DNA of 64,000 nt from Prauserella isguenensis (GTDB taxonomy: Bacteria > Actinomycetota > Actinomycetes > Mycobacteriales > Pseudonocardiaceae). Location of the stretch: assembly GCF_014191605.1 (NCBI RefSeq), contig NZ_JACHWU010000001.1, positions 1,426,001 through 1,490,000 of the forward strand, read 5' to 3'. Each line of letters opens with the position of its first letter. The first letter of the stretch is position 1. The notes below the pieces were generated by a model. The model had not been told where the DNA came from and did no database searches. It worked only from the letters and a program-made list of their open reading frames with translations. The position numbers and the translations under genes are program-made. Positions 25,152 through 34,156 of the stretch are shown here, piece by piece.

Positions 25152-27425
25152 GTGTCCACCTTTCTCCGCCGTCACTGGTTGCTGCTGTTGCTACTGGCCG
25201 GCGGCGTGGCCCTGCGTGTCGTGACCTGGCTGGCGTACCAGCCGGCACTGCTCTACATCGACACGTTCCGCTACCTGGGCAACCTGGAGGAACTGCGGCC
25301 GACGGATCTCAACCCGCTCGGGTACACACTCCTGCTCAAGTTCTTGCTCGAGTTCGGCGGGTTCGCGTGGGTGCAGGCCGCCCAGCACGCCATGGGCATC
25401 CTGCTGGCACTGGTGCTGTACCGGTTGGCGATGCGCTACACCGAGCGCGGCTGGCTCGCGGCGATCGTGGCCGCACCGGTGCTGCTGGACGCCTACCAGC
25501 TGCAGATCGAAGCGAATCTCATGTCCGAGATCCTCTTCCAGGCGCTGCTGGTGGGCATGCTCTGGGCCCTGCTCTCGCGCGGTGAGCTGACGTGGAAGCG
25601 GGCCGCGCTCGCAGGCGCGCTGCTCGCGGGCGCGGTGCTCACCCGCACGATCGGTCTCGTCGTCGCGGTGCCGTTCGGGCTGTTCCTGCTGTTCGCGTTC
25701 GGCGGGCTGAAGACGTGGAAGACGCGTGCCGGTCGTAGGCATGTGGCGGGCAGGACGCTAGCGGGCCTGGCCGGGCTGGTGCTCGTGATGTTCGGGTACA
25801 TGTCCTACTACGCGGTCCACGCCGGCCAGTTCGGGCTCACGGGCGCCACGAACAACGTGTTGTACGGCCGCACGGCCACGTTCGCCGACTGCAGCAAGCT
25901 GTCCGACGAGGGCCTGCGGCTGATGTGCCCGGAGGAGCCCCTCGGCGAGCGCAAGTCGGTCGACTACTACACGCACTTCCAGTACGGCTCGTCGGCCTGG
26001 CCGGAGGAGCCGCTCCCGGACGAACGCGACAAGGCGACCCTGGCGCGGCAGTTCTCCTACACGGTCATCATGAACCAGCCGCTGGATCTGCTCGGCGAGG
26101 TGCTCTACGACTTCGGCAAGAACTTCGTCCCGGTCAAGGAGACGTTCCACAACGACGTCCCCGCGGAACGATGGCATTTCCAGTCGCACTACCCGTACCA
26201 CGATGTGGGGACGGAGACGCCTCAGGTGTACCAGGCGTGGACGCTCGCTTATGATGACGAGTTGCCGCACGCCGATCGGGCGCTCGCGTCCTTTATGCGT
26301 GATTATCAACAGAACGGCGGCTACACCTGGGGCCCGCTTCTCGCGGTGTTCCTGTTGTTGGGCATCCTGGGTGCGGTCGGAGTAGGAAAGGCACGCAGAT
26401 CGCCGCTGAGATCCGGTGCGTTTCTCGGCACCGGCAGCGCGCTCATCATCCTGGCGGGTTCATCCGCGTTCGAGTTCTCCTGGAGGTATCAGTTGCCTGC
26501 GCTCGTCCTGCTGCCGATCGGCGGCGTGTTGGGTCTGGCCGCGATGTTCGGAATGGGGAAGAAGCCCGCCGGAGGCGGCCGTCGTCCCAAGATGGACGAC
26601 TATCCCGACGACGTCGACACCGCGGCCGTGTCCGAGTTCCGTAGCCGGTACGGCGAAGCACCGCTCAGCCCGCTCGTGGTGGTCATCGCGGCCTACAACG
26701 AGGCCAAGGGCATCAAGCCGGTGCTGCAGAACATGCCCACCCACTGCGGTGACATCCCGGTCTCGACGCTGGTGGTCGTCGACGGTGCGACCGACGGCAC
26801 GGCCGAGATCGCGCGAGAGGCGGGCGCGTACGTCTGCGAGGCCCCGAAGAACCGCGGTCAGGGCGGCGCGCTGCGGCTGGGCTACCACCTCGCCGCCGAG
26901 TGCGGGGCCGACTGGGTCGTCACGACCGACGCCGACGGCCAGTACGACAACAACGAGCTGCCGATGCTCATGAAGCCGCTGCTCGACGGCACCGCGGACT
27001 TCGTGACGGGCTCGCGCCGCCTCGGCTCCGGCAAGTACGACAGCAGTGTCCGCTGGCTGGGCGTGCGGGTGTTCGCGTGGCTGGCGTCGATCCTGACGAT
27101 GCAGAAGATCACCGACACGTCGTTCGGCTTCCGCGCGATGCCTGCCGACCTGGGGGCGTCCGTGACGCTGCGCGAGCCGCAGTACCAGGCCTCGGAGCTG
27201 CTGCTCGGGGTCATGGCGAAGGGTGCGCGGGTGCTCGAGGTGCCGATGACCATGGAGCTGCGGAACAACGGCGCCAGCAAGAAGGGCGGGAGCATCAAGT
27301 ACGGCGCGAACTACTCGCGCGTGATGCTTGGGACCTGGCTGCGGGAGTACGTCCTCCGCGGCGGTAAGCGCAGGCCCTACGTGCGCAGGACCGCACCGCA
27401 GACCGACGAGCGCAAACCGGCCTGA
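25152..27425 (+). CDS. Membrane GT-C (ArnT/PMT-like) domain fused to GT2 polyprenyl-phosphate glycosyltransferase domain
   Basis: A 757-residue fusion. Residues 1-470 are a polytopic membrane part (LLLLLLAGGVALRVVTWLAY, then the short acidic segment YIDTFRYLGN typical of the GT-C first loop), with about ten helices and a roughly 150-residue extracytoplasmic loop containing two Cys (ADCSK, LMCPEE). After a basic linker, residues 510-757 are a GT-A GT2 domain: VVVIAAYNEAKGI, VVVDGATDGT, TDADGQYDNNE (DxD motif) and GSRRLGSGKYD, resembling dolichol-phosphate-mannose synthase. The GT2 part should charge a polyprenyl phosphate with sugar in the cytosol and the GT-C part use it outside. Start GTG 25152. 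Confidence 0.85.
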   Translation: MSTFLRRHWLLLLLLAGGVALRVVTWLAYQPALLYIDTFRYLGNLEELRPTDLNPLGYTLLLKFLLEFGGFAWVQAAQHAMGILLALVLYRLAMRYTERGWLAAIVAAPVLLDAYQLQIEANLMSEILFQALLVGMLWALLSRGELTWKRAALAGALLAGAVLTRTIGLVVAVPFGLFLLFAFGGLKTWKTRAGRRHVAGRTLAGLAGLVLVMFGYMSYYAVHAGQFGLTGATNNVLYGRTATFADCSKLSDEGLRLMCPEEPLGERKSVDYYTHFQYGSSAWPEEPLPDERDKATLARQFSYTVIMNQPLDLLGEVLYDFGKNFVPVKETFHNDVPAERWHFQSHYPYHDVGTETPQVYQAWTLAYDDELPHADRALASFMRDYQQNGGYTWGPLLAVFLLLGILGAVGVGKARRSPLRSGAFLGTGSALIILAGSSAFEFSWRYQLPALVLLPIGGVLGLAAMFGMGKKPAGGGRRPKMDDYPDDVDTAAVSEFRSRYGEAPLSPLVVVIAAYNEAKGIKPVLQNMPTHCGDIPVSTLVVVDGATDGTAEIAREAGAYVCEAPKNRGQGGALRLGYHLAAECGADWVVTTDADGQYDNNELPMLMKPLLDGTADFVTGSRRLGSGKYDSSVRWLGVRVFAWLASILTMQKITDTSFGFRAMPADLGASVTLREPQYQASELLLGVMAKGARVLEVPMTMELRNNGASKKGGSIKYGANYSRVMLGTWLREYVLRGGKRRPYVRRTAPQTDERKPA

Positions 27426-27452
27426 ACGGCCTCTAGAGGCGACGAGAACGAC

Positions 27453-27493
27453 GAGCGGCCCCTGGGACCCGGCGACGGGCCCAGGGGCCGCTC
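27453..27493 (+). terminator. Terminator after the glycosyltransferase fusion
   Basis: Perfect 14-bp stem GAGCGGCCCCTGGG / CCCAGGGGCCGCTC (27453-27466 with 27480-27493), 13-nt loop, 27 bp after the stop. Confidence 0.88.
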
Positions 27494-27955
27494 GCTGTCT
27501 TCTGGGGCCGCGTTTCCGGTTCGGCGCCGTTCGGGGACACGCAAGATGCCTACTCGGGCGTCGGGTGTCGTCGAGACAGCGGTCGCTGCGGGACCGGCCG
27601 TCGCGGACCGGTCGCTGCCGAACGGTCATCGCGGCACCGGTCGTGGCTGCATCGGGCGTCGCCGCAGCGGGCGTTGCGGCGACGCCTGGACCAGCTCGCC
27701 GGATTGCGGCCCGTCAGTGAAAATCGGATGAAATGCCGCGGTTCGCATGGCAAAAAAGCGATGTCGATCATCGGTTTCTCTTCCCGGGCGCACGCAAATC
27801 GGCCGGTGAATTGTCCACATTTTCCGGTGGGACGGACAGCGCGGGTGAATTACGAAGCGAGTCGTTTTACCGGCGTGCGAAGACAACCCGTCCGGGGGAG
27901 GCCTGCCCCAGTAGCCCCACGGAGCGGAGCCGGCGCCGAGGAGGATTCACACAGA
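27494..27955. other. 462-bp gap bounded by two strong hairpins; no supported protein gene
   Basis: The gap between convergent genes lies between the terminators at 27453-27493 and 27956-27995. Part of it, about 27715-27890, is clearly more AT-rich than the window average (for example GTGAAAATCGGATGAAATG and GGCAAAAAAGCG). Short open frames exist on both strands but none has a ribosome site, plausible codon bias or familiar sequence. It could hold a small RNA; nothing else is seen. Confidence 0.4.
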
Positions 27956-27995
27956 GTGAGGGCCCGGCCACCGGGTGCGGTGGCCGGGCCCTCAC
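27956..27995. terminator. 17-bp hairpin downstream of gtrA
   Basis: Perfect stem GTGAGGGCCCGGCCACC / GGTGGCCGGGCCCTCAC (27956-27972 with 27979-27995), 6-nt loop. It is 23 bp past the GtrA stop on the minus strand and would also stop + strand transcripts from the AT-richer gap. Confidence 0.88.
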
Positions 27996-28018
27996 ATGCT
28001 GGTCCCTCGAGGTTCTCG

Positions 28019-28657
28019 TCAGGCGAGTTCCGTCGGTCGGGCCTGCTCCTTGGCCGGTTCCACCGGTTCGGCCGCTTCAGCCTGTTCGACCTGTTCCGCC
28101 TGTTCGACCTGTTCGGCCTTCGCGGCCTCCGGGGCGATGAGCTTGCTGAAGACGAAGCGGTCGAGCAGCGCGAACTTGATGAGAAAGACCAGCGCATAGC
28201 TGCTCAGGAAGGCCACGTCGAGCACGATGACGCGCACGAAGCCTTCGATCCGGAGCGGCTCGGTGATCCAGCCGGCAATCGTCGTGAGGGTCATCGAGGC
28301 GATGCCACCCAGGGCGATCACGAACAGGTAGGGCAGCAGCTCACGCTTGACGTCCGGCTTGCCTCGGCGGTTCCACGCCCAGCGACGGGCGACGAAGTAG
28401 TTGGGGACCGCCCCCGCCACGAACGCGATGGCGCTCGCGGACGTGGGGTTCATGTCCATCGTGAGCAGCACGATCAGTGTCACCTGGCTCGTGCAGGTGG
28501 CCAGGCCCGAGCTCATCAGCGCGCGGACCAGACGTGCGACGAACTTCGGCTGGCCCGGGCGTTGATCCGGGTCGTCAGTCGAGTCCTGCTGGTCGGCGGT
28601 GTTCTGCCCTGCGGAAACAGTCGTCACGCCCCCTATTGTGCCAACCGCCTTTCTCAT
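28019..28657 (-). CDS. GtrA family membrane protein (polyprenyl-linked sugar flippase-like)
   Basis: A 212-residue protein with a polar N-terminus of about 40 residues, then four TM helices in residues 42-165 including FVAGAVPNYFVARRWAWNRR, the typical GtrA signature, and a C-terminal Glu/Ala/Val-rich tail with VEQAEQ repeats. GtrA proteins are proposed to move polyprenyl-phosphate-linked sugars across the membrane or to assist the GT2 enzymes that make them. ATG 28657 or GTG 28627 can be the start; neither has an ideal ribosome site. It is divergent from the UDP-sulfoquinovose synthase gene (127 bp apart). Confidence 0.88.
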   Translation of the reverse strand: MRKAVGTIGGVTTVSAGQNTADQQDSTDDPDQRPGQPKFVARLVRALMSSGLATCTSQVTLIVLLTMDMNPTSASAIAFVAGAVPNYFVARRWAWNRRGKPDVKRELLPYLFVIALGGIASMTLTTIAGWITEPLRIEGFVRVIVLDVAFLSSYALVFLIKFALLDRFVFSKLIAPEAAKAEQVEQAEQVEQAEAAEPVEPAKEQARPTELA

Positions 28658-28784
28658 CCGTGCGGCGACATCCCTATTCTTGCTTCGTGGGTTGAGATCA
28701 GCCCGTTACTAAGACAATGTGAACCGGCTGGTTCGGGTGCAGTGCCGGGCCGTGTGGCTCAGGCGACAGGAGGAACGAAAACAC

Positions 28785-29984
28785 ATGCGAGTACTGGTTC
28801 TTGGCGGCGACGGCTTCTGCGGATGGCCGACCTCCCTGCACCTGTCTGCGCAGGGGCACGAGGTCGCCATTGTCGACAACCTCTCGCGGAGGAAGATCGA
28901 CATCGAGCTCGAGGCCGAGTCGCTGACGCCGATCCGCCCGATGGGCGAGCGTCTGAAGGCCTGGAAGGAGGCCACGGGCAAGGACATCGCGTTCCACAAC
29001 CTCGATGTCTCGCAGAACTACCAGCGCTTGCTCGACCTGATCCTCGAGTTCCGCCCGGACGCCATCGTGCACTTCGCCGAGCAGCGTGCCGCGCCGTACT
29101 CGATGAAGAGCAGCTGGCACAAGCGCTACACCGTGGACAACAACATGGGTGCCACGAACAACGTGTTGGCCGCGGTGGTCGAGAGCGGGCTCGACATCCA
29201 CATCGCGCACCTCGGCACGATGGGTGTCTACGGCTACGGCACGGCCGGGATGAAGATCCCGGAGGGCTACCTCAAGGTCAAGATCGACACCGGTAACGGT
29301 GAGCTGGTCGACCAGGAGATCCTGTACCCGGCCAACCCGGGCAGCATCTACCACATGACGAAGACGCAGGACCAGCTGCTCTTCTACTTCTACAACAAGA
29401 ACGACAAGATCCGGGTCACGGACCTGCACCAGGGCATCGTGTGGGGCACGCAGACCAACGACACGCAGCTGGACGAGCGCCTGATCAACCGCTTCGACTA
29501 CGACGGCGACTACGGCACGGTGCTCAACCGGTTCCTGATGCAGGCGGGCGTCGACTACCCGCTGACCGTGCACGGCACGGGCGGCCAGACGCGCGCGTTC
29601 ATCCACATCCAGGACACGGTCAAGTGCATCGAGCTGGCGATCTCCAACCCGCCCGAGAAGGGTGAGCGGGTGCAGATCCTGAACCAGATGACCGAGACCC
29701 ACCGGGTCCGGGACCTGGCTCAGATGATCGCCGACAAGACCGGCGCGAGGGTCGAGAACGTCGAGAACCCGCGTAACGAGGCCGACGAGAACGACCTCCA
29801 CGTGGTCAACGACCGCTTCCTGCACCTGGGCCTCAACCCGATCACCCTCAACGAGGGCCTGATGACCGAGGTCACCGACATCACGAAGAAGTACGCCGAG
29901 CGCTGCGACACCTCGCGCATCCCGTGTGTGTCGACGTGGACCGGCGACAAGTCGGACCGGGTCGGTACGCCGAAGAGCGTCTGA
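28785..29984 (+). CDS. sqdB: UDP-sulfoquinovose synthase (SQD1/SqdB family)
   Basis: A 399-residue extended SDR that should make UDP-sulfoquinovose from UDP-glucose and sulfite. It keeps the SQD1 signatures: GGDGFCGWPTSLHL (7-20), VDNLSRRKIDIELEAESLTP, the loop EQRAAPYSM (99-107) specific to SQD1, LGTMGVYG with the catalytic Thr at 145, Y189-x-x-x-K193 in YHMTK, DLHQGIVWG and the Q-T-R segment GGQTRAFIHI. Length fits plant and cyanobacterial enzymes. ATG 28785 has AGGAGG 11 nt upstream. No SqdX/SQD2-type glycosyltransferase is present, so the sulfosugar may go to a polyprenyl carrier or glycan and not to diacylglycerol. Agl3 of Sulfolobus is a precedent. Confidence 0.9.
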   Translation: MRVLVLGGDGFCGWPTSLHLSAQGHEVAIVDNLSRRKIDIELEAESLTPIRPMGERLKAWKEATGKDIAFHNLDVSQNYQRLLDLILEFRPDAIVHFAEQRAAPYSMKSSWHKRYTVDNNMGATNNVLAAVVESGLDIHIAHLGTMGVYGYGTAGMKIPEGYLKVKIDTGNGELVDQEILYPANPGSIYHMTKTQDQLLFYFYNKNDKIRVTDLHQGIVWGTQTNDTQLDERLINRFDYDGDYGTVLNRFLMQAGVDYPLTVHGTGGQTRAFIHIQDTVKCIELAISNPPEKGERVQILNQMTETHRVRDLAQMIADKTGARVENVENPRNEADENDLHVVNDRFLHLGLNPITLNEGLMTEVTDITKKYAERCDTSRIPCVSTWTGDKSDRVGTPKSV

Positions 29985-30001
29985 CCCGCATCGGCGGAAC
30001 G

Positions 30002-30053
30002 CGACACAGTGAGGGCGGCCCACCCGACCAGGTGGGCCGCCCTTCGTGTGTCG
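30002..30053. terminator. Bidirectional terminator between sqdB and sepH
   Basis: Perfect 13-bp stem AGGGCGGCCCACC / GGTGGGCCGCCCT (30012-30024 with 30031-30043), 6-nt loop, extended by CGACACA/TGTGTCG outer arms. The two flanking genes are convergent. Confidence 0.85.
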
Positions 30054-30098
30054 ACCGGCGGTGCGGTGCCGAGCGTCCGGCGCCCTCGGGGTGGACGC

Positions 30099-31091
30099 TC
30101 AGCCGCGTTGGCTGCGGACGCCCAGCAGGACGTCCTCCCAGGCGGGCACGGGTGTGTGGCCGCCCCGGCGTTTCGGCCTCGGCTTGCCGGGGCCCGAACC
30201 CGCGTCGGAACCGGGGGCGGCCTGGCCCGCCGCGGGAGCAGGGCGGGCGTCCTCGTCGTCGGTTCCGCGGCCGTCGATCCCGTTCCTGCCGGTGTCGGAC
30301 GCCGTGTCGTCCGCCTGCGGTTCGTCGACGGGCAGCGGTGCCTCGATGACATTGCTCGCCGTTTCGCCCTGCCCGTCGGGCTCGTCGAACTCCGGGCAGT
30401 CGAACAGCACGGGTTCGAGCTCCTCCGCGGGGACCCCGGGGCGCTCGTGCTCCGTGTGCTCCTCGGCGGCTGCTCGCTCGGTGAGGTCGGTGACGGCACG
30501 GGGCGTGCGGAACGACGTCGGGTCGAGGAGCGAGGCGGCAAGGTCGTCGATCGCGGTCACGGTGCCGCCGTGCATGCCGGGGGTGAACGTCCAGTGGGCA
30601 CGGTTGGACGAACGGCCCGCCGACCAGCGCAGGCAGACGACCCAGTTGCCGTCGTCACCGCGCCAGGCGTCCCATTCGGCCTGGGAGAAGTCGTGGCCGC
30701 GCACGCCGAAGGCGTGGGCGACGACCTCGGAGAGGGTCTGCACGTCCGGACCGTCGTCGCGCACGGGGTGCGCCTGTTGGGCCAGGTCGGCGTGCCGGGA
30801 GCGTTCGAGCAGCACGGGGTAGGCGAACCGCTCGACGCGGTCGGTCGGGACTCCCGAGGCGGTCGCGACCTGCTCGACCGTCTCGCCCGCGCGGATCCGG
30901 GCTTGGATTTCGCGTGGTCGCATCTGGGCCTCCAGCTCGATCTCGATCTGGCCGAGGCGGGTGAGATCCCCGCGGGCGGCCGCGCGCAGCCGCTCGTCCG
31001 CGGGCAGGACGAACCGCTCACGGCGCTCGGGGTCCTCGCACACGATGGACTCGCCGTCCTCGTGTAACCCGACCACCCGTAGCGTTCGCAT
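30099..31091 (-). CDS. sepH: Septation protein SepH (DUF3071)
   Basis: A 330-residue cytosolic protein. The N-terminal domain (MRTLRVVGLHEDGESIVCED, RFVLPADERLRAA) with an HTH-like segment RPREIQARIRAGETVEQVA near residue 65-83 is the conserved SepH domain, which in Streptomyces and mycobacteria binds FtsZ and stimulates its assembly. A second conserved stretch is WRGDDGNWVVCLRW near residue 155. The C-terminal half is disordered, acidic, and ends with a conserved basic/aromatic motif (RGGHTPVPAWEDVLLGVR). ATG 31091 has GGGAGG 5 nt upstream. It sits next to serC in the same context as Rv0883c-Rv0884c. Confidence 0.93.
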   Translation of the reverse strand: MRTLRVVGLHEDGESIVCEDPERRERFVLPADERLRAAARGDLTRLGQIEIELEAQMRPREIQARIRAGETVEQVATASGVPTDRVERFAYPVLLERSRHADLAQQAHPVRDDGPDVQTLSEVVAHAFGVRGHDFSQAEWDAWRGDDGNWVVCLRWSAGRSSNRAHWTFTPGMHGGTVTAIDDLAASLLDPTSFRTPRAVTDLTERAAAEEHTEHERPGVPAEELEPVLFDCPEFDEPDGQGETASNVIEAPLPVDEPQADDTASDTGRNGIDGRGTDDEDARPAPAAGQAAPGSDAGSGPGKPRPKRRGGHTPVPAWEDVLLGVRSQRG

Positions 31092-31317
31092 TCCGCCTCC
31101 CATGCGCGTTCACGTTCCTTGCCGGCCAACGTTAGAGCGGCGCGTCGACTTGACGACGCAGGCGCGCCGAGTCACGGCGAGATCACGCCCACGTCCGACC
31201 CTTGCGCACCGGAAGGCCGGCATGTTCGATGATCACTCGGTCGGACTAGTACAACTCGGAGACGAGGGCCGGCGCCCCATTGGTGCCGGTCGCTGGGGGA
31301 AGAAACGGATACGCGAG

Positions 31318-31425
31318 ATGAGCGAGACACGAGTCAGCAGGCGCCGGTTCTTCAGAGGTGCGGGCGTCGCAGGCACCGTCGCTGCGGTTCCCCTGATCAG
31401 CGGGTACGTCGGTTACCGGATTCCG
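31318..31425 (+). pseudogene. Tat signal peptide out of frame with the downstream arylsulfotransferase gene
   Basis: From ATG 31318 one frame reads MSETRVSRRRFFRGAGVAGT, then AAVPLISGYVGYR: a clear twin-arginine signal (SRRRFF) with hydrophobic core. The arylsulfotransferase domain continues in the next frame (+1) from about 31427 (QSKPEPEVLPPPK). In that frame a TGA at 31394-31396 blocks any upstream extension. Dropping one C from the CC at 31423-31424 would join GYVGYRI with RQSKPEP. Either a real frameshift, a sequencing error, or the mature protein now starts at GTG 31448 without export. Confidence 0.6.
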
Positions 31426-31447
31426 GCAGTCGAAGCCCGAGCCGGAG

Positions 31448-32857
31448 GTGCTGCCTCCGCCCAAGGCGGAGGAGGTGCACACCTTCTACTCGCGGCCCGA
31501 TCTGCGTCCGCCGAAGATCAAGATGTCGGACGCCGACCCGGACACGGCGCCGCAGGCCAGTCCGCGGCATCTGTTCCTCGGGGTGAAGGACTACCAGGGT
31601 GAGGGTGCCGGTCAGGCGGGCATGCTCATCGTCAACCGCCGCGGTGAGCCCGTGTGGTTCGCAGTACGCGACAGGGACGACCAGAAGCCGATGGACTTCC
31701 GGATGCAGACCTACCGCGGCCGGCCCGTCCTGACGACCTGGCAGGGCGTGGCACCCATCGGGTTCGGCAAGGGCAAGTGCCTGGTCTTCGACCAGAGCTA
31801 CCGGCAGATCGCCGAGGTCGACACCGGAGACGGGGTCGCGGACGCGGACCTGCACGAGTTCCTCATCACCGACCGCGACACCGCGTTGATCATGGCCTAC
31901 AACCCGGTGCAGCGGGACCTGAGCGCCGTCGGCGGACCGTCGGACGGCTGGGTGTCGGACGGCGTGATCCAGGAGATCGACATCGAGACCGGCGAGGTGC
32001 TGTTCGACTGGCACAGCCTCGACCACGTCGACCTGGCCGAGTCGCAGCTTCCCGTGGAGGGACAGGGCATGAAGGAGCACCCGTACGACTACATCCACCT
32101 GAACTCGATCGGACTGGACGACGACGGCGACCTGCTCGTCTCCGCGCGCAACACGTGGGCGATCTACAAGATCGCGAAATCCGACGGCTCCGTGCGATGG
32201 ACGCTGGGCGGCAAGAACACCGACTTCCGCCTCGGCAAGGGCGTCGAGTTCGCCTGGCAGCACGACGCGCGCAGGCAGCCCGACGGCACCCTGTCGCTGT
32301 TCGACAACGCCTCGTCGCCCCCGCAGGCCAACCGTTCGCGCGGCTTGGTCCTCCAGCTCGACGAGGACGCGATGACCGCGACCGTCGACCGGGAGTACGT
32401 GCACCCGGCCGGCCTGCTCTGCGACAACCAGGGCAACCTGCAGCTTCTCGACGACGGGCGCGCGATCGTCGGCTGGGGATGTCAGCCCTACACCTCGGAG
32501 TTCGACGCCGACGGCGAGTGGCTCACCGACTGGCGCTCCCCGGAGTTCGTCCAGTCCTACCGGGCCTACCTGGGCGACTGGGTCGGCAGGCCGGACGACA
32601 AGCCGGCGCTGGCGGTGCGGAAGAACGCCGCCCGCGGCGTGCTGGTCTACGCGAGCTGGAACGGTGCGACCGAGGTCAAGCGCTGGCGCGTGCTCGCGGG
32701 CAAGCGTGCCGACGACCTCTCGGAGGCGGTCACCGTGCCGCGGGGCGGATTCGAGACGGCGATCTCGTGCGACGCGGCGGGCCCGTTCTTCGCCGTCGAG
32801 GCCCTGGACAAGCAGGGCAACGAGCTCGGCAGGTCCGAACCGGTCCGCGGCCGCTGA
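31448..32857 (+). CDS. Arylsulfotransferase (ASST) family protein, beta-propeller
   Basis: A 469-residue open frame from GTG 31448 (LPPPKAEEVHTFYSRPDL). The body shows the arylsulfotransferase_2 pattern: MLIVNRRGEPVWFAVRDRD, VLTTWQGVAP, VIQEIDIETGEVLFDWHSLD, then YDYIHLNSIGLDDDGDLLVS with the conserved His, WTLGGKNTDF, FAWQHDARRQPDGTLSLFDN and WGCQPYTSEFDADG. Classical ASSTs transfer sulfate between phenols through a His; many actinobacterial relatives are uncharacterised. A Tat signal is present just upstream in another frame, so the intended protein is probably exported. Lies between sepH and serC; convergent with serC. Confidence 0.82.
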   Translation: MLPPPKAEEVHTFYSRPDLRPPKIKMSDADPDTAPQASPRHLFLGVKDYQGEGAGQAGMLIVNRRGEPVWFAVRDRDDQKPMDFRMQTYRGRPVLTTWQGVAPIGFGKGKCLVFDQSYRQIAEVDTGDGVADADLHEFLITDRDTALIMAYNPVQRDLSAVGGPSDGWVSDGVIQEIDIETGEVLFDWHSLDHVDLAESQLPVEGQGMKEHPYDYIHLNSIGLDDDGDLLVSARNTWAIYKIAKSDGSVRWTLGGKNTDFRLGKGVEFAWQHDARRQPDGTLSLFDNASSPPQANRSRGLVLQLDEDAMTATVDREYVHPAGLLCDNQGNLQLLDDGRAIVGWGCQPYTSEFDADGEWLTDWRSPEFVQSYRAYLGDWVGRPDDKPALAVRKNAARGVLVYASWNGATEVKRWRVLAGKRADDLSEAVTVPRGGFETAISCDAAGPFFAVEALDKQGNELGRSEPVRGR

Positions 32858-32924
32858 GCTCCTCGGGGCACAGGACGGATCCGGCACACGAACGCTCCGG
32901 CACACACGAATGCTCCGGACAGAC

Positions 32925-32959
32925 GGCGGCCCGGCACACCTCGCGTGTGCCGGGCCGCC
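32925..32959. terminator. Bidirectional terminator between ASST gene and serC
   Basis: Perfect 15-bp stem GGCGGCCCGGCACAC / GTGTGCCGGGCCGCC (32925-32939 with 32945-32959), 5-nt loop. Just before it (32881-32918) are near-repeats of CCGGCACACGAACGCT. Confidence 0.88.
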
Positions 32960-33013
32960 CGTCGTGTCCGGTGCTCGCCGCGGCCCGGGGGAGTCACCCG
33001 CCGGGCAGGCGGT

Positions 33014-34156
<1,143 letters not shown>

